A stretch of 64,000 nucleotides of DNA from Gemmiger sp. An194 (GTDB lineage: Bacteria; Bacillota; Clostridia; Oscillospirales; Ruminococcaceae). Shown piece by piece: positions 49,377-64,000 of the stretch. Below the pieces are notes generated by a model. The model saw nothing but the letters and a program-made list of their open reading frames with translations. It did no database searches and was not told the origin of the DNA. Both the position numbers and the translations under genes were made by a program. The stretch is from contig NZ_NFKA01000007.1 in assembly GCF_002160145.1 (NCBI RefSeq), forward strand, positions 1-64,000, in the 5' to 3' direction. Each line of letters starts with the position of its first letter. Within the stretch, counting starts at the first letter, position 1.

Positions 49377-49411
49377 AAAATGCCGTCTGGAATCTCCAGA
49401 CGGCATTTTTG
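49377..49411. terminator. Bidirectional terminator
   Basis: AAAATGCCGTCTGG (49377-49390), AATCT loop, CCAGACGGCATTTT (49396-49409). T runs on both strands serve the zinc-ribbon gene and the converging phosphorylase gene. Confidence 0.88.
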
Positions 49412-49416
49412 CGTAA

Positions 49417-50181
49417 TTAGAAATAAGTGACCAGCTCCAGCGCGGTTTCCAGCAGGTTGCGGCGCACGGTGTGCTGCCGGTCCCAGCCCCGGCTGTCCCA
49501 GGTGGCGGCGCTCAGATCGTCGCCCGCGTAGAGCAGCTGAGCCAGCGGCAGGCCGTGAAACTGCGCCGCCGCGAAAAAGCCCGCGCATTCCATCTCCACC
49601 GTCAGACAGCCCTCGGCGGCCCGGCGGGCGATTTTCGCTTCCGTCTCCCGGTACAGGGCATCGGTGGTCCAGGTCTTGCCCTCCAGCACCGGGACACCCA
49701 GCGCGGCAAGGCCACGGCGGGCAGCAGCAAGGCCCTCGGCCGGGCAGGCGACTTCCCGACTGGGCTCCAGATAATGGTAGGATGCCCCCTCATCCCGCAC
49801 AGCACTCACCGGCAGGATGATCCGTCCCAGCTCCAGCCCGGGAGTCAGACAGCCTGCACCGCCGCAGACCAGGAATTTCTCCGCACCCAGAGCATTCAGC
49901 TCCTCCAGCGTGCAGACCGCGCCCGGCGAGGTGGCAAAGGGGAGGGCGACACACACCGGCTCGCCGCCCCGTTCCAGCCGGTAGATGGGCAGATCCACGA
50001 TTTCGGAATGGAGATGCGCGATGGGTTCCAGCTGCTGCTCCCGGACCAGTTCCTCCAGGGCCTCCCGGAAGAAGGTGATCACACAGCGCTGCGGCAGCAG
50101 GGGAGCAGCAGGACGTTCCGGAGTCAGCTTGGCCCTGCGGTCCGGGTCGAATTCCAGAATGGGAAAAGGGGAATGGTTCAT
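49417..50181 (-). CDS. Nucleoside phosphorylase (PNP/UDP family)
   Basis: Purine or uridine phosphorylase-like enzyme of 254 aa. It contains VALPFATSPGAVCTLEELNALGAEKFLVCGGAGCL, the phosphate-binding and core strands, and the family motif TVEMECAGFFAAAQFHGL, where VEME binds the ribose. It cleaves nucleosides to base and sugar 1-phosphate; the base preference cannot be read with confidence, uridine being slightly favoured. The minus-strand promoter is TGGACA, 17 bases, TATAAT (50250 to 50222). It stands alone. Confidence 0.85.
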   Translation of the reverse strand: MNHSPFPILEFDPDRRAKLTPERPAAPLLPQRCVITFFREALEELVREQQLEPIAHLHSEIVDLPIYRLERGGEPVCVALPFATSPGAVCTLEELNALGAEKFLVCGGAGCLTPGLELGRIILPVSAVRDEGASYHYLEPSREVACPAEGLAAARRGLAALGVPVLEGKTWTTDALYRETEAKIARRAAEGCLTVEMECAGFFAAAQFHGLPLAQLLYAGDDLSAATWDSRGWDRQHTVRRNLLETALELVTYF

Positions 50182-50221
50182 TTGCGCAGCCTCCGTTTCG
50201 TTTTCACTGTAGTATCCCTCT

Positions 50222-50446
50222 ATTATAGAAGACGGGGAAAGTACTGTCCAGAAAAAAACACTTGCGAAGGCGCGAAAAATGTGGTACCATAGTCGACGCT
50301 GCCCAAAAACGGGCGGCGCGCAGAACGTTTGGTTTTATTGGAAACGACACCGGAGCAGCTATGCTTTGCAGGCTGCGCGGCTAACGAACAACACAGCGTT
50401 GCGGACACACAAACATCCGAAAAAACAATGTGGAGGAGTATTCGTT
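50222..50446. promoter_or_regulatory. Divergent promoters and structured leader
   Basis: Minus: TGGACA/TATAAT (50250-50222) for the phosphorylase. Plus: TTGCGA (50262-50267), 17 bases, TACCAT (50285-50290). The plus leader of about 150 bases can form GCTGCCC/GGGCGGC (50298-50317) or a longer P1 CGCGCAG/CTGCGCG (50317-50323 with 50373-50379) enclosing CGTTT/AAACG (50326-50346). No known riboswitch class was recognised. Confidence 0.5.
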
Positions 50447-50929
50447 ATGCCGAAAACCAAACTGGAAAATGTTATTTTCACCCTGCTGATGGCCTTTGTG
50501 ATGGTCTATGCCATGATCTGCTACAACATTTCTCTGAATGTGGGCGGTATGAGCAATCAGGTCTTTGTCATGGCCTTTGGCGAGATGGTCATCATGTGGC
50601 CGGTGGCTTTTATTCTGGAGTTCTTTGTGGTGGAGCGCCTGTCCCAGAAGCTGGCCTTCCGTCTGGTCACTCCCGGCGTGGATAAGCCCGTCTTCGTGAT
50701 CCTGGCCATCTCCTGCATGATCGTCTGCCTGATGTGCCCCATGATGAGCCTGGTGGCCACCATTCTGTTTAAGAATCCCGGCAGCCAGATCGTGGCCGTA
50801 TGGCTGCAGACCGCGGTGATGAACTTCCCCATGGCCCTGTGCTGGCAGGTATTCTTCGCCGGTCCGCTGGTGCGCCTGGTGTTCCGGGTGCTGTTCCGCC
50901 GGGGCGAAAAGGCTGCGGCCAACGCGTAA
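50447..50929 (+). CDS. DUF2798 membrane protein
   Basis: Small integral membrane protein of 160 aa with four predicted helices in two similar halves (about 8-30, 43-62, 82-108, 118-145). Both halves show the DUF2798 pattern of a helix pair with a Met-rich first helix (FTLLMAFVMVYAMICYN; ISCMIVCLMCPMMSLV) and an NFPMALCWQVFFAGPLVR end. The family has no proven role. The gene is monocistronic, with its own promoter, a long structured leader, the RBS GGAGG and a terminator. Its inducer may act through the leader or a regulator. Confidence 0.83.
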   Translation: MPKTKLENVIFTLLMAFVMVYAMICYNISLNVGGMSNQVFVMAFGEMVIMWPVAFILEFFVVERLSQKLAFRLVTPGVDKPVFVILAISCMIVCLMCPMMSLVATILFKNPGSQIVAVWLQTAVMNFPMALCWQVFFAGPLVRLVFRVLFRRGEKAAANA

Positions 50930-50937
50930 TCAAAAAT

Positions 50938-50979
50938 AAAGTCCGGGCGGTTTCCTGAAAGAAGCCGCCCGGGCTTTTT
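50938..50979 (+). terminator. Terminator after the DUF2798 gene
   Basis: GTCCGGGCGG (50941-50950) pairs with CCGCCCGGGC (50965-50974), then five T. Confidence 0.85.
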
Positions 50980-50994
50980 GCGTGTGGGAGAAGT

Positions 50995-51047
50995 TTGACA
51001 AATCAACCCAAATCTGATATATTTAACTATATCATTAAAGTATAGTT
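50995..51047 (+). promoter_or_regulatory. Rrf2 gene promoter and operator
   Basis: TTGACA (50995-51000), 17 bases, TATATT (51018-51023) with a TG before it. A palindrome AACTATA-N9-TATAGTT (51025-51047) covers the start site, fitting autoregulation by the encoded Rrf2 protein. Confidence 0.75.
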
Positions 51048-51102
51048 ATTGCGGGGCGCACCCGCGCAGCGGGCCCCGGTCCGCGGGAAAGGAGACGGCG
51101 TT

Positions 51103-51519
51103 ATGCACATCACGCAGGAATCGGATTACGCCATCCGTATCATCTACTGTCTGGCAAAAAATCAAAAGCGGATGGACGCACGCTCCATCAGCCAGGAGAT
51201 GAGCGTTTCGCTGCGCTTTTCGCTGAAGATCCTGGGCAAGCTGGTGGCCAGCGGTCTGGTGGCCAGCTTCAAGGGCAACCGGGGCGGCTACGAGCTGGCC
51301 CGGCCCGCGGCCGAGATCACCATGCTGGATGTGATCCGCGCGGTGGAAGGTCCCTACCAGCTTTCCCGCTGCCTGGAGGAATGCGGCGAGTGCAACCGGG
51401 GCGCCTCCGGTATCTGCGCCTTCCAGCAGGTCTTCCGGCGCGTCAGCGAGCAGGTGAACCGGGAGCTGGGGGCGGTGGACTTCGCCCAGATCGTAGCCAG
51501 CGAGCAGCAGTGCCGCTGA
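51103..51519 (+). CDS. Rrf2-family regulator with cysteine cluster
   Basis: Winged-helix regulator of 138 aa of the Rrf2/IscR/NsrR group. The N-terminal part reads HITQESDYAIRIIYCLAK and FSLKILGKLVASGLVASFKGNRGGYELARP, with the family's GGYxLA wing. Cysteines C90, C94, C97 and C105 could hold an Fe-S cluster, the usual sensor of NO, iron or redox state. ATG 51103 has AAAGGAG. Terminator follows and then the rpoB promoter, so it is its own unit. Targets besides itself are unknown; the YgbA-like gene would be one to test. Confidence 0.9.
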   Translation: MHITQESDYAIRIIYCLAKNQKRMDARSISQEMSVSLRFSLKILGKLVASGLVASFKGNRGGYELARPAAEITMLDVIRAVEGPYQLSRCLEECGECNRGASGICAFQQVFRRVSEQVNRELGAVDFAQIVASEQQCR

Positions 51520-51536
51520 GAATCATCAAAAAGATA

Positions 51537-51575
51537 ACACCGGCCCGGGCGTATCATGCCTGGGCCGGTGTTTTT
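51537..51575 (+). terminator. Terminator after the Rrf2 gene
   Basis: ACACCGGCCCGGGC (51537-51550) pairs with GCCTGGGCCGGTGT (51558-51571, one wobble), then T run. Confidence 0.88.
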
Positions 51576-51595
51576 GAAAAAAGCGAAAAAATGGC

Positions 51596-51639
51596 TTGAC
51601 ACCGGGCTTTTTGGCCATTATACTGTTATGGTATACCAT
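51596..51639 (+). promoter_or_regulatory. rpoB promoter
   Basis: TTGACA (51596-51601), 17 bases, TATACT (51619-51624). A perfect 12-bp palindrome ATGGTATACCAT (51628-51639) lies at the start site. A leader of about 160 bases precedes rpoB. Confidence 0.75.
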
Positions 51640-51790
51640 AATTGGATCAACACGCCCTAAAAAAGGCAGCATGTACAAAAAACTTGCAAAAGTTTGTGAA
51701 AGTTACACAAAATTCTGCGAGCCGCATGGTTGCCCCGGCGGGGCGTGCTCAATCATGTAAGTAGAAACAGGATAGGAGTGGAAGCTTTTT

Positions 51791-55606
<3,816 letters not shown>

Positions 55607-55697
55607 TCAAGCCGAGAGTGGAGTGCGGCGCGTGTAAGATGCGCCGCACTCCCAAGCCCTCATTCATCGAAACATTAGAAAAGGAAGGGTTCGTTTA

Positions 55698-59309
<3,612 letters not shown>

Positions 59310-59340
59310 GAACCGTTCCGGTATCCGATTCGTTTTTCAG

Positions 59341-59376
59341 GAAATGCCGCCCTTTTGAAGGGCGGCATTTCTTTGT
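59341..59376 (+). terminator. Terminator after rpoC
   Basis: GAAATGCCGCCCTT, TTG, AAGGGCGGCATTTC (59341-59371), followed by TTTG. Confidence 0.85.
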
Positions 59377-59477
59377 AAAACGGGCAGCTCTGATGCAGCA
59401 CAGGGCAGGGGAGGCCCGCATCCGGGCGGCTAAAATAAAATTTCAGTGAATCAACCAAGTTTTTTTCGAAAATACTG

Positions 59478-59572
59478 TTGACATACACAAAGCTTGTGTG
59501 TAAAATAAAACTGTTGCGCGGCTAAGGCGCAACTATGCCTGTTTGATGTTATGGCGGCTTGCCGCCTTAACA
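59478..59572 (+). promoter_or_regulatory. str operon promoter and leader
   Basis: TTGACA (59478-59483), 17 bases, TAAAAT (59501-59506). Two leader hairpins follow: GTTGCGC/GCGCAAC (59513-59533) and TGTTATGGCGG/CCGCCTTAACA (59547-59572, one mismatch). Neither has a T run, so they are likely mRNA control or stability elements. Confidence 0.75.
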
Positions 59573-59599
59573 TAAATAATTTGAAGAAAGGAGAACAAA

Positions 59600-60028
59600 A
59601 TGCCTACTTTTAACCAGCTTGTACGCAAAGGCCGTGAGGTGTCTGTCCGCAAGTCTACCGCTCCTGCTCTGCAGAAGAGCTACAACTCTCTGGACAAGTC
59701 CTACAGCGACGCTAACAGCCCCCAGAAGCGTGGTGTATGCACCGCTGTTCGTACCATGACCCCCAAGAAGCCCAACTCTGCTCTGCGTAAGGTAGCCCGT
59801 GTAAAGCTCACGAATGGTATTGAGGTAACCTCTTACATTCCTGGCATCGGCCACAACCTGCAGGAGCACAGCGTAGTACTGATTCGTGGCGGCCGTGTTA
59901 AGGACCTGCCCGGTGTTCGTTACCACATCATCCGTGGTACTCTGGATACCCAGGGTGTGGCCAACCGTAACCAGGCCCGCTCCAAGTACGGCGCGAAGCG
60001 CCCCAAGGCCGGTGCTAAGAAGAAGTAA
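59600..60028 (+). CDS. rpsL: 30S ribosomal protein S12
   Basis: Decoding-site ribosomal protein of 142 aa. [56 protein letters not shown] contains the two lysines (in PKKPNS and GRVKDLPG) whose change gives streptomycin resistance; both are in the sensitive form. The basic tail ([11 protein letters not shown]) is usual. First gene of the str operon, with AAAGGAG upstream. Confidence 0.98.
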   Translation: MPTFNQLVRKGREVSVRKSTAPALQKSYNSLDKSYSDANSPQKRGVCTAVRTMTPKKPNSALRKVARVKLTNGIEVTSYIPGIGHNLQEHSVVLIRGGRVKDLPGVRYHIIRGTLDTQGVANRNQARSKYGAKRPKAGAKKK

Positions 60029-60143
60029 TTAACGTTTACCCCGCCATCAAAGGCGTCTTTATATAAGACCTCTTTGTATGGCACAACGGGAGTTTATTGC
60101 TTTCGAGTACCGATGATATCATTCTGTGAAGGAGGGAAGAAAG

Positions 60144-60614
60144 ATGCCTAGAAGAGGTAACATTGCTAAGCGGGACGTTCTGGCTGACCCGCTGTACAAT
60201 TCCAAGATGGTGACCCGCTTGATCAACAGCATCATGCTGGACGGCAAGAAGGGCGTCGCTCAGAAAATTGTTTACGATGCTTTCGAGATCGTAAAGGAGA
60301 AGTCCGGTAACGATCCCCTGGAGATGTTCGAAAAGGCTCTGGAGAACATCATGCCCAGCCTGGAAGTTAAGGCCCGCCGCGTTGGTGGTTCCACCTACCA
60401 GGTACCTGTTGAGGTTCGTGCCGAGCGCCGCGAGACCCTGGGTCTGCGCTGGCTCACCGCTTACTCTCGCGCCCGCAGCGAGCGCACCATGCGCGAGCGT
60501 CTGGCTAACGAGATCATGGATGCCGTGAACAACACCGGTAACGCCGTGAAGAAGCGTGAAGACACTCACAAGATGGCCGAGGCCAACAAGGCTTTCGCCC
60601 ATTACCGTTATTGA
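60144..60614 (+). CDS. rpsG: 30S ribosomal protein S7
   Basis: Primary assembly protein of the 30S head, 156 aa: [20 protein letters not shown], then [24 protein letters not shown] and [19 protein letters not shown] 60144 has AAGGAGGG at seven bases; an earlier GTG (60126) would overlap it. It follows rpsL by 115 bases, which contain no terminator. Confidence 0.98.
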   Translation: MPRRGNIAKRDVLADPLYNSKMVTRLINSIMLDGKKGVAQKIVYDAFEIVKEKSGNDPLEMFEKALENIMPSLEVKARRVGGSTYQVPVEVRAERRETLGLRWLTAYSRARSERTMRERLANEIMDAVNNTGNAVKKREDTHKMAEANKAFAHYRY

Positions 60615-60641
60615 TCCGCCCTGTAGATATAGGAGGTTAAT

Positions 60642-62762
60642 ATGCCAAGAGACGTTTCTCTGGAAATGACCAGAAACATCGGCATTATGGCGCACATCGA
60701 CGCCGGCAAGACCACCACCACCGAGCGTATCCTGTATTACACTGGTGTTAACCACAAGATCGGTGAAACGCACGATGGCGCGGCTACCATGGACTGGATG
60801 GCGCAGGAGCAGGAGCGTGGTATTACCATCACCTCTGCTGCGACCACTTGCTACTGGAGCCACACTGAGCTGCTGGGCGACCCCGCCAAGGCCAAGAAGA
60901 ACCGGCATCGGATCAACATCATCGACACCCCCGGCCACGTGGACTTCACCGTTGAGGTAGAACGTTCTCTGCGTGTTCTGGACGGTTCTGTTACCGTTCT
61001 GTGCGCCAAGGGCGGCGTTGAGCCCCAGTCCGAGACTGTTTGGCGTCAGGCCGACAAGTATCACGTACCCCGTATGGCTTACGTGAACAAGATGGACATC
61101 ATGGGCGCGGACTTCTACCGCGTTGTGAAGATGATGCGCGAGCGTCTGAAGTGCAACGCTGTGCCCATCCAGCTGCCCATCGGCAAGGAAGACGAGTTCA
61201 AGGGCATCATCGATCTGATCGATATGCAGGCGGACGTCTACTACGACGACCTGGGCAAGGATATCCGCGTGGAGCCTATCCCCGAGGATATGCGTGAGCT
61301 GGCCGAGCAGTACCGTGCCGAGATGCTGGAGGCCATTGCCGAAGGCGACGAAGAGCTGATGATGAAGTACCTGGACGGCGAGGAGCTGACCAAGGAAGAA
61401 ATCAAGAAGGCTCTGCGTAAGGAAACCATCGCAAACACCGTGGTTCCTGTTACCTGCGGTACTTCCTACCGCAACAAGGGCGTTCAGAAGCTGCTGGACG
61501 CCATCGTGGATTACATGCCCGCTCCCACCGATATCGAGGACATCAAGGGCGTTGATCCCGAGACCGGCGAGGAGACCAGCCGTCCTTCCGACGACAACGC
61601 TCCCTTCGCTGCGCTGGCATTCAAGATCGCGACCGACCCGTTCGTTGGTAAGCTGTGCTTCTTCCGCGTGTACTCCGGTACCGTAGAGGCCGGCACCACC
61701 GTTTACAACTCCGTGAAGGAGAACAACGAGCGTATGGGCCGCATCCTGCAGATGCACGCTAACCATCGTCAGGACATCGAGATCTGCTACGCCGGTGATA
61801 TCGCCGCCGCTGTAGGTCTGAAGAACACCACCACTGGTGACACCCTGTGCGATCCCAAGCATCCCGTCATCCTGGAGAGCATGGAGTTCCCCGAGCCCGT
61901 TATCCGCGTTGCCATCGAGCCCAAGACCAAGGCTGGTCAGGAGAAGATGGGCATTGCGCTGAACAAGCTGGCTGAAGAGGACCCCACCTTCCGTACCTGG
62001 ACCGACGAGGAGACCGGCCAGACCATCATCGCCGGCATGGGCGAGCTGCATCTGGAGATCATCGTTGACCGTCTGCTGCGTGAGTTCAAGGTTGAAGCCA
62101 ACGTGGGTGCTCCCCAGGTTGCTTACCGTGAGTGCATCCGCCGCCCGGCCAGCTCCAACACCAAGTACGCTCGTCAGTCCGGTGGTAAGGGCCAGTACGG
62201 TCACTGCATCATCGACATCGAGCCCAATGAGCCCGGCAAGGGCTACGAGTTCATCAACGCCGTTGTTGGCGGTGATGTTCCCAAGGAGTTCATCGCTCCT
62301 ATCGATCAGGGTATCCAGGGCGCTATGAAGGCCGGTATCCTGGCCGGTTACCCGGTGGAAGATGTTAAGGTCACCCTGAAGGGTGGTTCTTACCATGAGG
62401 TTGACTCCTCTGAAATGGCATTTAAGATCGCTGGCTCCATGGCGTTCAAGGACGCTATGGCCAAGGCTGATCCCGCCATCATGGAGCCCATCATGAAGGT
62501 TGCTGTTATCGTTCCCGATGATTACATGGGCGACGTTATCGGCGATCTGAACTCCCGCCGCGGTCAGATCCAGGGTATGGAAGCTCTGTCTGGTTCTCAG
62601 CAGATCAACGCTTTTGTTCCCCTGTCCAACATGTTCGGTTACTCCACCGACCTGCGTTCCAAGACCCAGGGCCGCGGTCAGTATTCCATGGAGCCCAGCC
62701 ACTACGCTGAGGTTCCCAAGAATATTGCCGAGGGCATCATGGCTGGCCGCAACAAGGAGTAA
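60642..62762 (+). CDS. fusA: Elongation factor G
   Basis: Translocase of 706 aa. P-loop [15 protein letters not shown], switch [35 protein letters not shown] and domains II-V to [17 protein letters not shown] are all present. Residues around H457-like positions linked to fusidic acid show no obvious change. It follows rpsG by 27 bases with AGGAGG. A strong hairpin (62774-62807) follows with no T run. Confidence 0.98.
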   Translation: MPRDVSLEMTRNIGIMAHIDAGKTTTTERILYYTGVNHKIGETHDGAATMDWMAQEQERGITITSAATTCYWSHTELLGDPAKAKKNRHRINIIDTPGHVDFTVEVERSLRVLDGSVTVLCAKGGVEPQSETVWRQADKYHVPRMAYVNKMDIMGADFYRVVKMMRERLKCNAVPIQLPIGKEDEFKGIIDLIDMQADVYYDDLGKDIRVEPIPEDMRELAEQYRAEMLEAIAEGDEELMMKYLDGEELTKEEIKKALRKETIANTVVPVTCGTSYRNKGVQKLLDAIVDYMPAPTDIEDIKGVDPETGEETSRPSDDNAPFAALAFKIATDPFVGKLCFFRVYSGTVEAGTTVYNSVKENNERMGRILQMHANHRQDIEICYAGDIAAAVGLKNTTTGDTLCDPKHPVILESMEFPEPVIRVAIEPKTKAGQEKMGIALNKLAEEDPTFRTWTDEETGQTIIAGMGELHLEIIVDRLLREFKVEANVGAPQVAYRECIRRPASSNTKYARQSGGKGQYGHCIIDIEPNEPGKGYEFINAVVGGDVPKEFIAPIDQGIQGAMKAGILAGYPVEDVKVTLKGGSYHEVDSSEMAFKIAGSMAFKDAMAKADPAIMEPIMKVAVIVPDDYMGDVIGDLNSRRGQIQGMEALSGSQQINAFVPLSNMFGYSTDLRSKTQGRGQYSMEPSHYAEVPKNIAEGIMAGRNKE

Positions 62763-62773
62763 ACAAGACCAGA

Positions 62774-62848
62774 GATTTGCCGCATGGGATTTTCCATGCG
62801 GCAAATCATCAAAAATCTCTTGATTTTTGACGTTGGTTTTAGTATTAT
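62774..62848 (+). promoter_or_regulatory. fusA-tuf hairpin and tuf promoter
   Basis: 14-bp perfect stem GATTTGCCGCATGG/CCATGCGGCAAATC (62774-62807) without a T run, then TTGATT (62820-62825), 17 bases, TATTAT (62843-62848). tuf can therefore be made from its own start as well as by read-through. Confidence 0.6.
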
Positions 62849-62889
62849 AACCTTAGGCTCTATGGTTTAAAAAAAGGAGGACAATTAAA

Positions 62890-64000
<1,111 letters not shown>

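Overview
The window reads as a chromosomal stretch of a GC-rich Firmicute, most likely a Clostridia member of the Oscillospiraceae/Ruminococcaceae (the Faecalibacterium, Gemmiger and Subdoligranulum neighbourhood). This is inferred from strong AGGAGG ribosome sites, a Firmicutes-type gene order (ylxM-ffh-rpsP-KH-rimM-trmD, a dcw cluster opened by mraZ, dgt-dnaG-rpoD, and the str operon), class B and D sortases, a CpsBCD-type tyrosine kinase system, and codons rich in G or C at the third position. No sequence search was run, so the taxonomic call is an inference.

Layout. 1-745: an IS200-type insertion element with hairpin ends. 873-3721: small regulators (an XRE protein and a BTAD protein with a degenerate GGDEF-like tail) and a class B sortase. 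3737-5646: a 171-bp palindromic repeat, then a two-gene aconitase X enzyme. 5810-8044: a divergent stress or metal module (flavodoxin, DUF3793, AraC regulator, YgbA-like protein) whose intergenic region holds three GTTAG-N6-CTAAC palindromes. 8244-12857: a MarR regulator with a heterodimeric ABC exporter. 12891-16469: two yybP-ykoY (Mn2+) riboswitches, one before a predicted P-loop kinase and one before a P-type cation ATPase. 16551-18005: greA and an unusual PLP enzyme on the minus strand.

18270-26182 is mostly housekeeping: SRP, ribosomal protein S16, RimM, TrmD, HPr, UvrC, a NuoE-like protein and RsmD. A second copy of the 171-bp repeat lies between the KH gene and rimM. 26414-37514 is the division and cell-wall cluster mraZ-rsmH-ftsL-PBP-murF-mraY-ftsW-murG-ftsQ, with MraZ boxes but without murD, murC, murB, ftsA or ftsZ. 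37884-43585 is a surface module: chain-length regulator, tyrosine kinase, PHP phosphatase, a small secreted protein with an LNTTG sorting-like tail, a class D sortase, an unknown membrane protein and a VanY-type peptidase.

43835-49366 holds rpmE, yigZ, dgt, dnaG, rpoD and a zinc-ribbon protein. 49417-51519 holds a nucleoside phosphorylase, a DUF2798 membrane protein with a structured leader, and an Rrf2 regulator. 51791 to the end is rpoB-rpoC and rpsL-rpsG-fusA-tuf, with tuf cut by the window edge.

The items I consider most worth following are the Mn2+ riboswitch that appears to control a predicted polynucleotide-kinase-like protein, the 171-bp long-hairpin repeat whose arms differ between copies but still pair, the three-box divergent promoter, and the kinase/phosphatase/sortase surface module. 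I saw no tRNA or rRNA gene, CRISPR array or prophage.
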